From: Lunatimonas lonarensis
GTDB taxonomy: Bacteria; Bacteroidota; Bacteroidia; Cytophagales; Cyclobacteriaceae
Length of the DNA: 64,000 bases
Direction: 5' to 3'
Assembly: GCF_000390185.1 (NCBI RefSeq)
Contig: NZ_AQHR01000015.1
Location: 1-64,000 of the forward strand
The position numbers and the translations under genes were made by a program. This document shows, in pieces, positions 1 to 9,464 of the stretch; position 1 is the stretch's first letter, and every line of letters begins with the position of its first letter. Under the pieces are notes generated by a model. The model saw only the letters and a list, made by a program, of their open reading frames with translations, was not told where the DNA came from and did no database searches.

Positions 1-27
1 AAATCAGAGCATCACGCTAATTTATTT

Positions 28-357
28 TTAAGCTGAATTCCTGGCGTCCTCTTCCAGATTCAGGTCTACCGTGGTAACTTTCCCCTCGGCCACCTCCAAA
101 CCCTCCAATCGGATGGTCTTATAGGAAATAAAAGAGATAATAAGGTTGTAATTTCCAGGTTGGATTTGCCGAATCTCAAAGCCACCGTCAAAATCCGTTG
201 CAGCACCTTGGGAAGTTCCCTCTATTAAAACATTCGCCCCAATAATGGTTTCCTTGGAGGTAGCATCTTTTACCACCCCTTTTATGGCTCCTGTCTGGGC
301 AGCTAAGGGGATGCTGCAAATGAAAAGCAGCAATAAGGGGTAAATTCTTTTGATCAT
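28..357 (-). CDS. Secreted CarboxypepD_reg-like domain protein (orphan TonB-receptor N-terminus)
   Basis: A 109-residue protein with a clear signal peptide (residues 1-21, ending LAAQ) followed by one carboxypeptidase-regulatory-like beta-sandwich (about 24-105; GAIKGVVKDATSKETIIGAN, DFDGGFEI, NLIISFISYKT). This domain normally forms the extreme N-terminus of SusC/TonB-dependent receptors, where a plug and a 22-strand barrel follow. Here the frame stops at TAA (28-30) right after the domain, and neither other minus frame stays open over bases 1-50, so no barrel follows in the visible sequence. It is either a free-standing small periplasmic protein or the stump of a receptor gene whose remainder was lost or lies beyond the left edge. 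Confidence 0.7.
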   Translation of the reverse strand: MIKRIYPLLLLFICSIPLAAQTGAIKGVVKDATSKETIIGANVLIEGTSQGAATDFDGGFEIRQIQPGNYNLIISFISYKTIRLEGLEVAEGKVTTVDLNLEEDARNSA

Positions 358-514
358 TTTCTTTACATCGTTTTATACAGCGATGCAAAGGTCAGATCGG
401 CGTGTGAATTGGGCGGGTAGGAATATTTAACAAATTGTTAACAAAGTACAGTAGCCCGAGGTACCTAGTTGATTTACCGTTAATATTCGGAAGTACGTAC
501 GCAGTATGGGGTAG

Positions 515-3349
515 TTAATTTCGCGTGAGCTCAGCCACAAGAAACCGCCCGGTATGGCTCTGTGGGCATATTGAGACTATTTCCGGCGTGCCGATGGCCA
601 CTATCTCGCCGCCTTTATCCCCGCCTTCCGGCCCCAGGTCTATAACATGATCGGCCACTTTGATCACATCCAGGTTATGCTCTATGATCAGCACGGTATT
701 CCCTTTCTCGACCAGTTTGTTAAGGACTTCCAACAGGTGCTCAATGTCCTGAAAGTGCAAGCCCGTAGTAGGCTCATCCAGAATGTAAAAGGTCTTGCCG
801 GTATCCTTCTTTGACAGTTCGGTGGCCAGCTTGACCCGTTGTGCCTCCCCACCCGAAAGCGTGGTGGCATGCTGGCCCAGGGTAATGTAGCCAAGCCCAA
901 CTTCAAACAAGGTCTGGATTTTCCGAAGTATCTTCGGCTGGTTTTCAAAAAAGTCCACGGCCTGCTCCACCGTCATATCCAGTACATCGGAAATACTCTT
1001 TCCTTTAAACCGGACTTCCAGCGTTTCCCGGTTATACCGCTTTCCCTTACAGGTTTCGCAGGGTATGTGGACATCCGGAAGGAAGTCCATTTCGATTAGC
1101 TTCATACCTGCGCCTTCGCAGTCTTCACAGCGGCCGCCCTTGACGTTGAACGAAAACCGGCCGGGCTTGTAGCCACGGATCTTGGATTCCGGCAACTCGG
1201 TAAATAAGGCCCTGATGTCCGTAAATACGCCGGTATAGGTAGCGGGATTCGACCTGGGGGTTCTTCCGATCGGCGATTGGTCCACTTCGATCACTTTATC
1301 CAAGTGCTCCAGGCCTTCTATGGTTTGGTGGGGTAGTGGTTCCTTCTTTGACTGGTAAAAATGCCGGTTCAACAGTGGATAAAGGGTCTCGTGGATAAGC
1401 GAACTTTTGCCGGATCCGGAAACCCCGGTCACACAAATCATGGTTCCCAAGGGGAAACTTACCGAGATGTTTTTCAGGTTATGGCCTGTGGCACCACCCA
1501 ATGAAAGTACTTTTCCATTTCCCTCCCTCCGCCGTTCCGGCACGGGAATGGTCTTTCGTCCGCTGAGGTACTGCGCCGTTAGGCTGTTCAATTTCAAAAT
1601 CTCCGAGGGGGTACCACTGGCTACTATTTGTCCGCCATGTCGACCGGCACCCGGGCCTATATCCACGAGGTGGTCGGATTCCAACATCATGTCCTTGTCG
1701 TGTTCTACCACCAGCACGGTGTTGCCAAGATCCCGAAGGTCCTGCAATGCCTTGATAAGCTTTACATTGTCCCGCTGATGCAGGCCAATACTGGGTTCGT
1801 CCAGGATGTATAAGACCCCCACCAACTGGGTGCCGATCTGGGTTGCCAGACGAATACGCTGGGCTTCTCCACCAGAAAGTGTACGGAGAGGTCTATTCAA
1901 GGTAAGGTAGCTCAGCCCAATATCCAGCAGAAAACCGATTCGTTTTCTGATTTCCTTCAGCACCTCTGTGCCGATGATAAGCTGTTTTTCCGTCAGGTGC
2001 TGTTCTACTTGGGAAATCCATTCAGAAAGATGTTGAATATCCATTTCCGCCAATTCCCCAATGTGTTTGCCCGCCACTTTAAAGTGTAGCGATTCTTTCC
2101 TAAGGCGGTACCCCTCGCAGTCGGGGCAGGTGCGGGTACTTGTAAAATCTGCCACCCACTTTTGGATTTTTTCAGAGCCACCCTCCTGCTGCTTTTGCAG
2201 AAAATGGATGATCCCTTCAAAAGTGGTGTTCCAGGTAGTGCCCGGGTACTTGACAGAGTCCACCGCTACCTCCACGCTGTCTCCATACAGCAGCGTATGG
2301 ATCACCTCTTCGCTCAGCTTTTTGATCGGCGTAGAGATGCTGGCTTTGTGGTTTTTTAAAATGGCGTCAATTTTCTTAAAAATCCAAATATCCCTGTATT
2401 CACCAAGTGGGGCTATTCCTCCACGACTGATACTGAGCTCCGGGTCGGGGATGATGCTTTCCCGGGTAATCTCCTCGATGATTCCCAACCCATTGCAGGT
2501 AGGGCAGGCTCCATAGGGACTGTTGAACGAAAAACTGTTCGGGGCTGGTTCATCGTAACTCAGCCCAGTCTCGGGATCCATAAGGAATTTGGAAAAATGG
2601 TATACCGCTCCACTTTCATCCCGAAGCATAATAATCCCCTTACCAAGGTTCAGGGCTGTTTTTAGCGACTGAACAATGCGGTAACGGTCAGATTCGTCTG
2701 CTACGATACGGTCTACGACAATCTCTATATCGTGGATCTTATATCGATCCAATTGCATCTTCGGAATCAAATCCATCACCACGCCGTCTACCCGCATCTT
2801 GGAATAGCCCATTTTCCGCACCTGCTCGAATAGCTCGCGGTAGTGCCCTTTTCGGCCCTTTACCACCGGTGCCAGCAGGTAGAGTTTCTTACCATCAAAT
2901 TGCTGAAAGAGCTGCTCCACAATTTGATCCTCTGTCTGACGAACCATGCGGTTACCGGTCAAGTAGGAAAAGGCCTCGCCAGCCCGTGCATACAATAGCC
3001 GCATGAAATCATAAATTTCGGTCACCGTGCCCACCGTGGATCGGGGGTTTTTGGAAGTGGTTTTTTGCTCAATGGAAATAACCGGAGACAGACCGTTGAT
3101 TTTGTCTACATCGGGTCTTTCCATTCCGCCCAAAAATGACCGGGCATAGGCAGAAAAACTCTCCATGTACCTGCGCTGGCCCTCCGCATAAATGGTGTCA
3201 AAGGCAAGGGAGCTCTTGCCACTACCGCTAATACCCGTTATCACCACCAGTTTGTACCTGGGCAGGCTCAAATCAATGTTCTTGAGATTATGCTCCCGGG
3301 CACCAAAAATCTCTATTAACTCCTCGGATAGTATGTTTTTTTCAGTCAT
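515..3349 (-). CDS. uvrA: UvrABC system protein A (first paralogue)
   Basis: Damage-recognition ATPase of nucleotide excision repair, which loads UvrB on lesions. The 944-residue product has two ABC modules: Walker [10 protein letters not shown] near residue 39 and GVSGSGKSS in the second half, each with a signature LSGGEAQR. The C-terminal zinc module is intact (CEDC and CETC about 20 residues apart). The insertion-domain zinc module keeps only its second pair (CPTC); the first CxxC is replaced by a segment reading [14 protein letters not shown] chose ATG at 3347-3349. An in-frame TTG at 3379 would add 10 residues ([10 protein letters not shown]) and sits right behind a -7 box. A second uvrA lies at 51814-54624. 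It is monocistronic as far as visible. Confidence 0.96.
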   Translation of the reverse strand: MTEKNILSEELIEIFGAREHNLKNIDLSLPRYKLVVITGISGSGKSSLAFDTIYAEGQRRYMESFSAYARSFLGGMERPDVDKINGLSPVISIEQKTTSKNPRSTVGTVTEIYDFMRLLYARAGEAFSYLTGNRMVRQTEDQIVEQLFQQFDGKKLYLLAPVVKGRKGHYRELFEQVRKMGYSKMRVDGVVMDLIPKMQLDRYKIHDIEIVVDRIVADESDRYRIVQSLKTALNLGKGIIMLRDESGAVYHFSKFLMDPETGLSYDEPAPNSFSFNSPYGACPTCNGLGIIEEITRESIIPDPELSISRGGIAPLGEYRDIWIFKKIDAILKNHKASISTPIKKLSEEVIHTLLYGDSVEVAVDSVKYPGTTWNTTFEGIIHFLQKQQEGGSEKIQKWVADFTSTRTCPDCEGYRLRKESLHFKVAGKHIGELAEMDIQHLSEWISQVEQHLTEKQLIIGTEVLKEIRKRIGFLLDIGLSYLTLNRPLRTLSGGEAQRIRLATQIGTQLVGVLYILDEPSIGLHQRDNVKLIKALQDLRDLGNTVLVVEHDKDMMLESDHLVDIGPGAGRHGGQIVASGTPSEILKLNSLTAQYLSGRKTIPVPERRREGNGKVLSLGGATGHNLKNISVSFPLGTMICVTGVSGSGKSSLIHETLYPLLNRHFYQSKKEPLPHQTIEGLEHLDKVIEVDQSPIGRTPRSNPATYTGVFTDIRALFTELPESKIRGYKPGRFSFNVKGGRCEDCEGAGMKLIEMDFLPDVHIPCETCKGKRYNRETLEVRFKGKSISDVLDMTVEQAVDFFENQPKILRKIQTLFEVGLGYITLGQHATTLSGGEAQRVKLATELSKKDTGKTFYILDEPTTGLHFQDIEHLLEVLNKLVEKGNTVLIIEHNLDVIKVADHVIDLGPEGGDKGGEIVAIGTPEIVSICPQSHTGRFLVAELTRN

Positions 3350-3384
3350 AAGTGGAAAGATCCCCTGCTGATCGGCCAATCCCG

Positions 3385-3392
3385 CAAAAGTA
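3385..3392 (-). promoter_or_regulatory. Bacteroidota -7 box (TACTTTTG) for uvrA1
   Basis: Reads TACTTTTG on the minus strand, an exact match to the Bacteroidota sigma-A -7 consensus TAnnTTTG. TTG triplets lie about 21-24 bases upstream, close to the usual -33 spacing. Transcription would start near 3380, giving a leader of about 30 bases to the ATG at 3349. Confidence 0.55.
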
Positions 3393-3467
3393 CGTATTAT
3401 TACCAGAATAGGCCAACAACCCCTAGTAAACCTCTAGGCATGGATTTTGGTTCTGACATTGTGCTCG

Positions 3468-5147
3468 TTATTTCTTTTTGGATTTTTCCCTCAACTCCTC
3501 TTCCGTGTCGCCCGTAATGGTGGATTTGAGGCCACTGAGAACCAACTGCCACCAATAGTTGAATATGAACTTACTCTGATCGCGGACTAGGTAGACCGCC
3601 CCTTCCTTTAACTCTCCACGTCGGCTGGGATTCTGGGATTTGATGACCAGCTTGTTGGCCAAAAAAGACCCTATCCGCTGAAAAATGTTTTGGTTATGAC
3701 TAAAGTTCTTATCCAAAATCTCTATCTCGAGGTTTTCATAGGTGGCAATCAACTTCCCCCAACCGTCGTAGTCGTTTCCGTCGATCGTAAAGTACAGGTC
3801 TGTCAGCCTACCCGACTTGACGGCCACGCGGGTCGCGGGCTCTACCATTTGATTGATTGCGCGGAGGTCAAAGCTGCCGACATGCCCCTGCATCGTAAAA
3901 CGTCCCTTTTCATTCCGAAGAAAATAACGGTTTTTTAGGTCGATCTTTCCCAGTCCCATGAGTCTCGCTTCGGCAACCAAATGCAGGGTATCATTGTTGG
4001 CCAGCTCCTCCTCATACGTCGTAAATGGGTATATCGTCGCATTTAGTCGATCAAAAAAGATCTTTCCCGATCGAGGGGCCTCGTTGTCCGGCCTTTCCTC
4101 GTACGACACCCGCATATTCTCCACTGCTACGGTATCGATTCGAATACGAAGATCAATTGACCTAACAATCTCATGAATCATTTTGGGACGCTTTTCACGG
4201 TCTTCCGGCTTCCTTTTGTCCCGAAAAACCTCCAACTGAGGATCTATCACCAGCAATTTTTCTGCATGCAGGTCCCCTGAGCCTAGGTAAAGTGCCAAGT
4301 CGATTCCCGATAGCTCCAACCTACCTTGACGCAACTCCATCCAGTCGGTTTCCCTGGCAAACTGACGGATATAGGCATTTTTCTCCAATTTGTTTACGAG
4401 TGATACCTCACCGATGAGCAGTTTTTTATCATCCGTATCAAAGGAGAGATCCTTGGCACTAATGGCATTTCTGTAGTCGTTCAGGTGAACGGTCGCCTCG
4501 GCCATATAGCCTTGAATAAAGGCAACGTCGAACAAGGACTTCCGATCCTCCAGGTGCTCCTTGGTAAACGAAAACTCGTCCGCAAAAACAAACAGATCCT
4601 TCATGCTCAAGCGCGTGGAATCTGTGTAGCTGTCTTTATTGAAAAAATTAAGTTGATTGACGCGGATATGGCTTACCCATATCCTATCATAATCCCTGCC
4701 CTCACGCTTTTTGTCCTTCCCCCTAGCTATCTCCAATTCTTCCAGGGGAGGGGTGGAACTCTCAAGAGACAATCCCTCCAAATGGGCAGAGTCCAATCGA
4801 ATGGTGTTGTCCAGCAGAAAATCCACCCAACGAAATCCGGTAAGGTTGGCTTCCTTGAGGTTCAGGTTAAACCGAATTTTATCCCTTTCACTTTCCGACT
4901 CACCGGGATTGATTTCCACATCCCGTAGCCTAAGCTCTGTTCCCAAAAAACCATAGGCGATTCGAATTTCGCCAAAATGTACCTCATGGCCCGCAAAATC
5001 GGACGTCCGGGTAATCATATCCCGAACAATGCGATCCGCATTATTATTCAGATACAGGTTGACGATGGTGGGAAGGCTGAAGTAACCTATTGCCGCTAAA
5101 CCCATTAAGCCTACCATCAAAAAAAGTATGATCCTGACAGATTTCAT
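3468..5147 (-). CDS. AsmA/DUF748-like membrane-anchored envelope protein
   Basis: A 559-residue protein with one N-terminal membrane segment (about 5-27) and a long predicted periplasmic body rich in alternating beta-strand patterns (for example the FGEIRIAYGFLGTELRLRDV region after residue 57), as in AsmA/DUF748 repeat beta-groove proteins. Members of that superfamily are implicated in envelope and lipid homeostasis between inner and outer membrane; the substrate here is unknown. The C-terminus is basic (EKSKKK). ATG at 5145-5147 directly abuts a 70-bp element that recurs upstream of the TrmH-like gene at 59392. The gene follows the lytic transglycosylase gene by 146 bp in the same direction. 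The family assignment rests on architecture and is less certain than the membrane topology. Confidence 0.65.
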   Translation of the reverse strand: MKSVRIILFLMVGLMGLAAIGYFSLPTIVNLYLNNNADRIVRDMITRTSDFAGHEVHFGEIRIAYGFLGTELRLRDVEINPGESESERDKIRFNLNLKEANLTGFRWVDFLLDNTIRLDSAHLEGLSLESSTPPLEELEIARGKDKKREGRDYDRIWVSHIRVNQLNFFNKDSYTDSTRLSMKDLFVFADEFSFTKEHLEDRKSLFDVAFIQGYMAEATVHLNDYRNAISAKDLSFDTDDKKLLIGEVSLVNKLEKNAYIRQFARETDWMELRQGRLELSGIDLALYLGSGDLHAEKLLVIDPQLEVFRDKRKPEDREKRPKMIHEIVRSIDLRIRIDTVAVENMRVSYEERPDNEAPRSGKIFFDRLNATIYPFTTYEEELANNDTLHLVAEARLMGLGKIDLKNRYFLRNEKGRFTMQGHVGSFDLRAINQMVEPATRVAVKSGRLTDLYFTIDGNDYDGWGKLIATYENLEIEILDKNFSHNQNIFQRIGSFLANKLVIKSQNPSRRGELKEGAVYLVRDQSKFIFNYWWQLVLSGLKSTITGDTEEELREKSKKK

Positions 5148-5214
5148 GTGTCTATAATTGTTTTTCAGCGGTCACAACTTGTCCCGGTTTATCGGGATGG
5201 AATCTCGCATAGTT
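5145..5214 (-). repeat. Dispersed 70-bp element, copy 1
   Basis: Begins with the start codon of the AsmA-like gene and runs upstream. It matches 59390-59460 with three substitutions and one single-base indel over about 70 bp. It contains an inverted repeat TCCCG..CGGGA (5182-5197) and an A/T-rich stretch next to the ATG. Both copies lie between two minus-strand genes and end exactly at the downstream ATG, so the element could be a mobile promoter/leader or a REP-like sequence. Confidence 0.8.
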
Positions 5215-5293
5215 TCTATCAATTTAGCCTTTATTTCCTTTACCCAATCGATTCCTGCGAAAATTTTAATCTTCTACAAGGGAAATCCAACCA

Positions 5294-6235
5294 TTAAAGC
5301 GGAAGCAGGATCTTATAGGAACCCCCGGCCCGGATGCCAAGCTTATCTGATCGTAACCACGGATTGTGGAGCTTAAGCAATTTGTAATTGCTTCCGTGCT
5401 GAATGGCCCAAGTGGCCAAATTGGCTATGGAGGATGTAACCAGAACCTCGCGGTAAGGGGGAAGCTGATAGAGATCCGGAGCCTGAAGCTCAAATCCATA
5501 GCGGGAAGGATGCGCAAACAATTCCTTTATGGCAAGTACGCGAAAGATGTAACGGCTTGTCTCGTCATTTAAATGCAGGTCATAATAATTGGGGACTTGC
5601 TGCTCATTGATTCGACGGGTAACGCCAGCCATACCCATATTATAACTGGCCGCTACATTGGTCCAGCTTCCGAAACGTCCATAGGCAGACCGAAGGTATT
5701 TGCAGGCCGCCACCGTGGCTTTCTCCCAGTGATACCGCTCATCTACATCGTTGTTTACCTCCAAGCCAAATTCCTTTGCGGTGCTTGGCATAAACTGCCA
5801 AAATCCACGGGCACCGGCCGGTGAAACAACGTTCATTAGGCCAGACTCGATGAGTGCTACATATTTAAAATCGTCGGGTATGCCATTGTCGGCGAGAATG
5901 CGCTCTATTACCGGAAAAAACCTTCCGGCGCGCTTCATCATCAACACCGTATTGGATTCCCAATAGGCATTGACATAGAGCTCTCGCTCCAGGCGCTCAT
6001 ACACATCCGGTTGGTGTAACGGAACAGCCTCACCGGCAAAGTCCATGCGCTCGGGAAGCTGAAAAATCCTTACCCTGGGCTCAGGAGGTTTTTGTGATGG
6101 CCCCAAATAGGCCACCTCTTTGGTTTCTGGTAAGGGTAACGCAGCGAACTCCGATACCCGAGTCCAAAGAAACGCCAAGCCGAGAAAGAGAATCCCTACT
6201 AGGGCATAAAGAATTACCAACTGCCTGTTTTGCAC
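5294..6235 (-). CDS. MltD-like membrane-bound lytic murein transglycosylase
   Basis: A 313-residue peptidoglycan lytic transglycosylase with an N-terminal membrane anchor (about 6-25) and an SLT domain (about 110-250). The catalytic glutamate is visible in ALIESG (E130), followed by SPAGARGFWQFMPSTA and ASYNMGMAGV, all typical of family 1 SLT enzymes. It cleaves the MurNAc-GlcNAc bond with 1,6-anhydro product formation in the periplasm. The C-terminal tail (PPYREVLVTSSIANLATWAI onward) resembles the linker before LysM domains in MltD, but no full LysM repeat remains. The start codon is GTG (6233-6235); no ATG exists before residue 60, and the anchor depends on this GTG. It is followed in the same direction by the AsmA-like gene. 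Confidence 0.88.
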   Translation of the reverse strand: MQNRQLVILYALVGILFLGLAFLWTRVSEFAALPLPETKEVAYLGPSQKPPEPRVRIFQLPERMDFAGEAVPLHQPDVYERLERELYVNAYWESNTVLMMKRAGRFFPVIERILADNGIPDDFKYVALIESGLMNVVSPAGARGFWQFMPSTAKEFGLEVNNDVDERYHWEKATVAACKYLRSAYGRFGSWTNVAASYNMGMAGVTRRINEQQVPNYYDLHLNDETSRYIFRVLAIKELFAHPSRYGFELQAPDLYQLPPYREVLVTSSIANLATWAIQHGSNYKLLKLHNPWLRSDKLGIRAGGSYKILLPL

Positions 6236-6459
6236 GTGTCAAAAATTATCCGTTTCCATATCAAACCCATCTCCCCTAGTAGTCTCTGGCAGGCCGCCTA
6301 CCCAATAGACAGAGAAATCACCTAAATATAGGTGATTTGTCCACAACACAAAACGGATTTTACAAAGCGACAACCACAGCAGCCCATTCGGCACTCAATG
6401 GACACAGCCTGCCATGCCACGAAAACACCAAACCCGGGATGGACCCGGGTTTTGAAGGC

Positions 6460-8742
6460 TCAAGACAAACTAAACGGCAGCTGGTAAACCCGTTTGCCGG
6501 TGAGCTTGTAGTAGGCGTTGGCAAGTGCCGGGGCAAGCGGCGGAACCGGCGGTTCGCCCACCCCAGTGGGTTTCCTCGAACTTTCGATGATGTGGACATG
6601 GATCTTCCTGGGTGACTCCGGCATCCGCACCAACCGGTAACCGTCAAAGTTGTTTTGCTCTACCTTTCCATCTTTTAGGGTAATGGCCGACGTGTTGGCG
6701 ATGCTGGCACCAAAAATTGCCCCTCCCTCGAATTGCGATCGTACCCGGTCGGTATTTACCGCAATGCCGCAATCAACGGCATAATGTACTTCGGGAATGG
6801 TGATCTTTCCTGCTGAATCTCTACGCAGCTCTACCACACAGGCTACATAGGTTAGAAAACTCTTGTGAACGGCAAAGCCCAACGCGCTGCCCGCCGGCAT
6901 GCTCTTCCCCCAACCGGATTCCTCCGCTACCCGACGGATTACCCCTTTTAACCGGGCGGTTTCCCAGGGGAATTCTTCCAGTGATTCACCGTAGTTTCCA
7001 AAATCTCCCTTAATCTCTCCTTCGAATGTGAGCTTCTTATCGTCTGCCAACATTTCTAAATTAAAGGCAACAGGATCCTTGCCACAGGCTTCGGCCACCT
7101 CATCCATCATCGTACATATCGCAAAGGCGTGATGGATGTTACTCACCGATCTCATCCATCCGATACGGGTATGGGCGGCTGATTCATGGGTTTCTATTCG
7201 AATGTTTGGTACTTCGAAGGGAAAATCGATGCAACCAAGTCCCAACTCTCCGTCGGAGGGATGCAGCTCATCTGCATTGGAGGTAGCTCCTATGGCAGGA
7301 AAGACCGTATGATGGTTCCAACCTAGGAGGCGGCGACTGCCATCGATCGTTGCCCGGATTCGCTGCGCGCTGTGTGAATGGAAAAAATCATGGTGTAGAT
7401 CATCGTCCCGGGTCCATTGTACCCGGATTGGAAGACCGGTCTCTTTGGCCAACAAGGCCGCTTCTACCACAAAATCCGGTTTGGACTTGCGGCCAAACGC
7501 ACCACCCAATAGGGTCACGTGTACCGTAATATCCGCCAAGGGAAGGCCGGTAGCCTCAGCAACAGATTCCTTGGCCCACTGTGGATGCTGAGTCGGTGCC
7601 CAAATATCCAATTTGCCCCCTTCAAAGCGGGCTACCGCTGCGGGTGGCTCGATGGTGGCATGGGCATAAAAGGGCGCCTCATAGACCCGGTCTATCACCC
7701 GGGAAGCCTGCGTTAAGGCAGACTTAAAATCGCCGCGTTCCCGTCGAACCATCCCATCGTTTTGGGTACTGGCCTTCATTTCATCCAATTGCTTTCTTGA
7801 ATCGTATCCCGCATTCGGTCCCATATCCCACACGATCTCCAAGGCCTTTCTTCCCTCCAGCGCTGCCCACGTATGATCGGCGATGACGGCAAGTCCCTCC
7901 AGGGGTTTGTTTAGCCCGGGAGGTATTCCTGCGCCCGAAATTTTTATAACTTTTAACACTCCCGGGACGGCCAGTGCCTTTGCATCTTGATAGGAAGAAA
8001 TCGTGGCACCTACCACAGGTGAACGCGAAATTACCGCCGTCTTCATCCCCGGAAGCACCACATCGGCACCAAAAACTGCCTTGCCGGTCACAAAATCCTT
8101 TAAGTCAATGATAGGGGTGTCTTTCCCCACCAATTTGTATTCCGAAAAATCCCTAAGTATCACCTCTGCGGGATCAGGCAACTCCAGTGCCTGCGCTTTG
8201 GAGGCCAACGAACCAAATCCCAGCGAGCGTCCGCTACCCGTATGACTGATTTGGCCCTTTTCTGCCTTACACTCAGACGCATCTACGCCCCATTCTTCTG
8301 CTGCCACTTTGGTCAGCAGGTACCTGGCCGTTGCGCCAGCCCGACGCATGGGCTCATAAAACATCCTTACCGAAAACGAGCCGTCGGTGTTTTGATTGCC
8401 GTATCTATCTTCATCTCCTACCGCCTGTACTATCTTCACCTGACTCCAATCCGCTCCCAGCTCATCTGCCACAATCATCGGAAGCGAGGTTCGGATCCCC
8501 TGGCCCATCTCTGATCGATGTGCGATGATGGTAACGGTTCCATCGGCGTCTATACTAAGGTACGCATTGGGCGAAAATACCTGCGCACCGTCTTTGGTGC
8601 TACATTGAAAGGTCACCCCAAGCATTAGGCCGCCCCCTGCCAATGCTCCTAGCTTCAGAAAATCCCGACGGGCAGGCTGAAAAACCCGGGAAGTCGACTG
8701 ACTTTTCTGTGGAAAACTGAGAAATGGAAATTTTGGTATCAT
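6460..8742 (-). CDS. Molybdopterin-binding subunit of a Tat-exported aldehyde oxidase/xanthine dehydrogenase-type hydroxylase (IorB-like)
   Basis: A 760-residue large subunit of a molybdenum hydroxylase of the isoquinoline 1-oxidoreductase beta type. The N-terminus carries a twin-arginine signal (ARRDFLKLGALAGGGLMLG), so the folded enzyme is probably moved to the periplasm. Visible family signatures include LGGAFGRKSKPDF (cofactor loop), the RVQWTRDDDLHHDFFH region and the C-terminal GVGE motif with the catalytic Glu (about E730). ATG at 8740-8742 is preferred over an in-frame TTG at 8751. The 2Fe-2S subunit gene lies just upstream in the same operon (24-base gap). No FAD subunit, cytochrome c subunit or XdhC-like maturation factor is adjacent. 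The substrate (N-heterocycle or aldehyde) cannot be inferred. Confidence 0.9.
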   Translation of the reverse strand: MIPKFPFLSFPQKSQSTSRVFQPARRDFLKLGALAGGGLMLGVTFQCSTKDGAQVFSPNAYLSIDADGTVTIIAHRSEMGQGIRTSLPMIVADELGADWSQVKIVQAVGDEDRYGNQNTDGSFSVRMFYEPMRRAGATARYLLTKVAAEEWGVDASECKAEKGQISHTGSGRSLGFGSLASKAQALELPDPAEVILRDFSEYKLVGKDTPIIDLKDFVTGKAVFGADVVLPGMKTAVISRSPVVGATISSYQDAKALAVPGVLKVIKISGAGIPPGLNKPLEGLAVIADHTWAALEGRKALEIVWDMGPNAGYDSRKQLDEMKASTQNDGMVRRERGDFKSALTQASRVIDRVYEAPFYAHATIEPPAAVARFEGGKLDIWAPTQHPQWAKESVAEATGLPLADITVHVTLLGGAFGRKSKPDFVVEAALLAKETGLPIRVQWTRDDDLHHDFFHSHSAQRIRATIDGSRRLLGWNHHTVFPAIGATSNADELHPSDGELGLGCIDFPFEVPNIRIETHESAAHTRIGWMRSVSNIHHAFAICTMMDEVAEACGKDPVAFNLEMLADDKKLTFEGEIKGDFGNYGESLEEFPWETARLKGVIRRVAEESGWGKSMPAGSALGFAVHKSFLTYVACVVELRRDSAGKITIPEVHYAVDCGIAVNTDRVRSQFEGGAIFGASIANTSAITLKDGKVEQNNFDGYRLVRMPESPRKIHVHIIESSRKPTGVGEPPVPPLAPALANAYYKLTGKRVYQLPFSLS

Positions 8743-8766
8743 GGATTTCAAGGTTTGGAGGTAGGA

Positions 8767-9219
8767 CTAGCTGTTTGTGCTGAGAATGGCATCTTTGATC
8801 CGGTTATAGGTTCCGCAACGGCACAGATTGCCCGCCATGGCCTGGTCTATTTCCTCTTCGGAAGGTTTGGGATTCCTTTTGAGCAAAGCCGCTGCATTCA
8901 TGATCTGTCCTGCCTGACAATACCCGCATTGGGGAACAATATGATCGATCCAAGCTTTCTGGAGGGGGTGACTACCGTCGCTGGAAAGACCCTCTATCGT
9001 GGTCACCGGTTGTTCACCCACATCGGCGATGGCCAAACTGCAGGATCGTACGGCTACATCTCCTAGCAGCACGGTACAGGCACCGCAAAGCGCCTGGCCA
9101 CAGCCAAACTTGGTCCCGCTCATACCGAGCAGGTCTCGAATCACCCAAAGAAGCGGCATGTCGGAAGGTGCCTCAACGGTCTGCCGCGCACCGTTGATCG
9201 TTAAAGTATAGGTTGCCAT
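8767..9219 (-). CDS. 2Fe-2S subunit of the molybdenum hydroxylase (IorA-like)
   Basis: A 150-residue iron-sulfur subunit with the two clusters of this family. The N-terminal ferredoxin-type cluster is CGQALCGAC (C40, C45, C48) with C60. The C-terminal helical domain carries CGYCQAG and NLCRCGTY. It transfers electrons from the molybdenum centre of the partner encoded directly downstream (6460-8742). It has no signal peptide, fitting co-export with the Tat-signal-bearing large subunit. The ATG is at 9217-9219. A near-consensus -7 box (TACCTTTA on the minus strand) lies about 35 bases upstream. The downstream electron acceptor is not encoded nearby. Confidence 0.92.
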   Translation of the reverse strand: MATYTLTINGARQTVEAPSDMPLLWVIRDLLGMSGTKFGCGQALCGACTVLLGDVAVRSCSLAIADVGEQPVTTIEGLSSDGSHPLQKAWIDHIVPQCGYCQAGQIMNAAALLKRNPKPSEEEIDQAMAGNLCRCGTYNRIKDAILSTNS

Positions 9220-9464
9220 AGTGTGGGATAGTATAATACGTCGCTAGCTAAAGGTACGTTTTTTTTTCCAAAAATGGTAGCAACCGACTGTAAAAAAGGG
9301 TGATATATACTTTCTTCGTTTCCGATTGCCATTGCGGCTCCTCAAGCTCATTCACCAAACATCATCCGGGCGGGGGAGTGAGTTTTGCATCACTTTAATA
9401 TGGGACCGGAAAACCATTTCCAGTTTTCCTATCCCAAATGGGATTATCGAGTTGTTTTACATTT

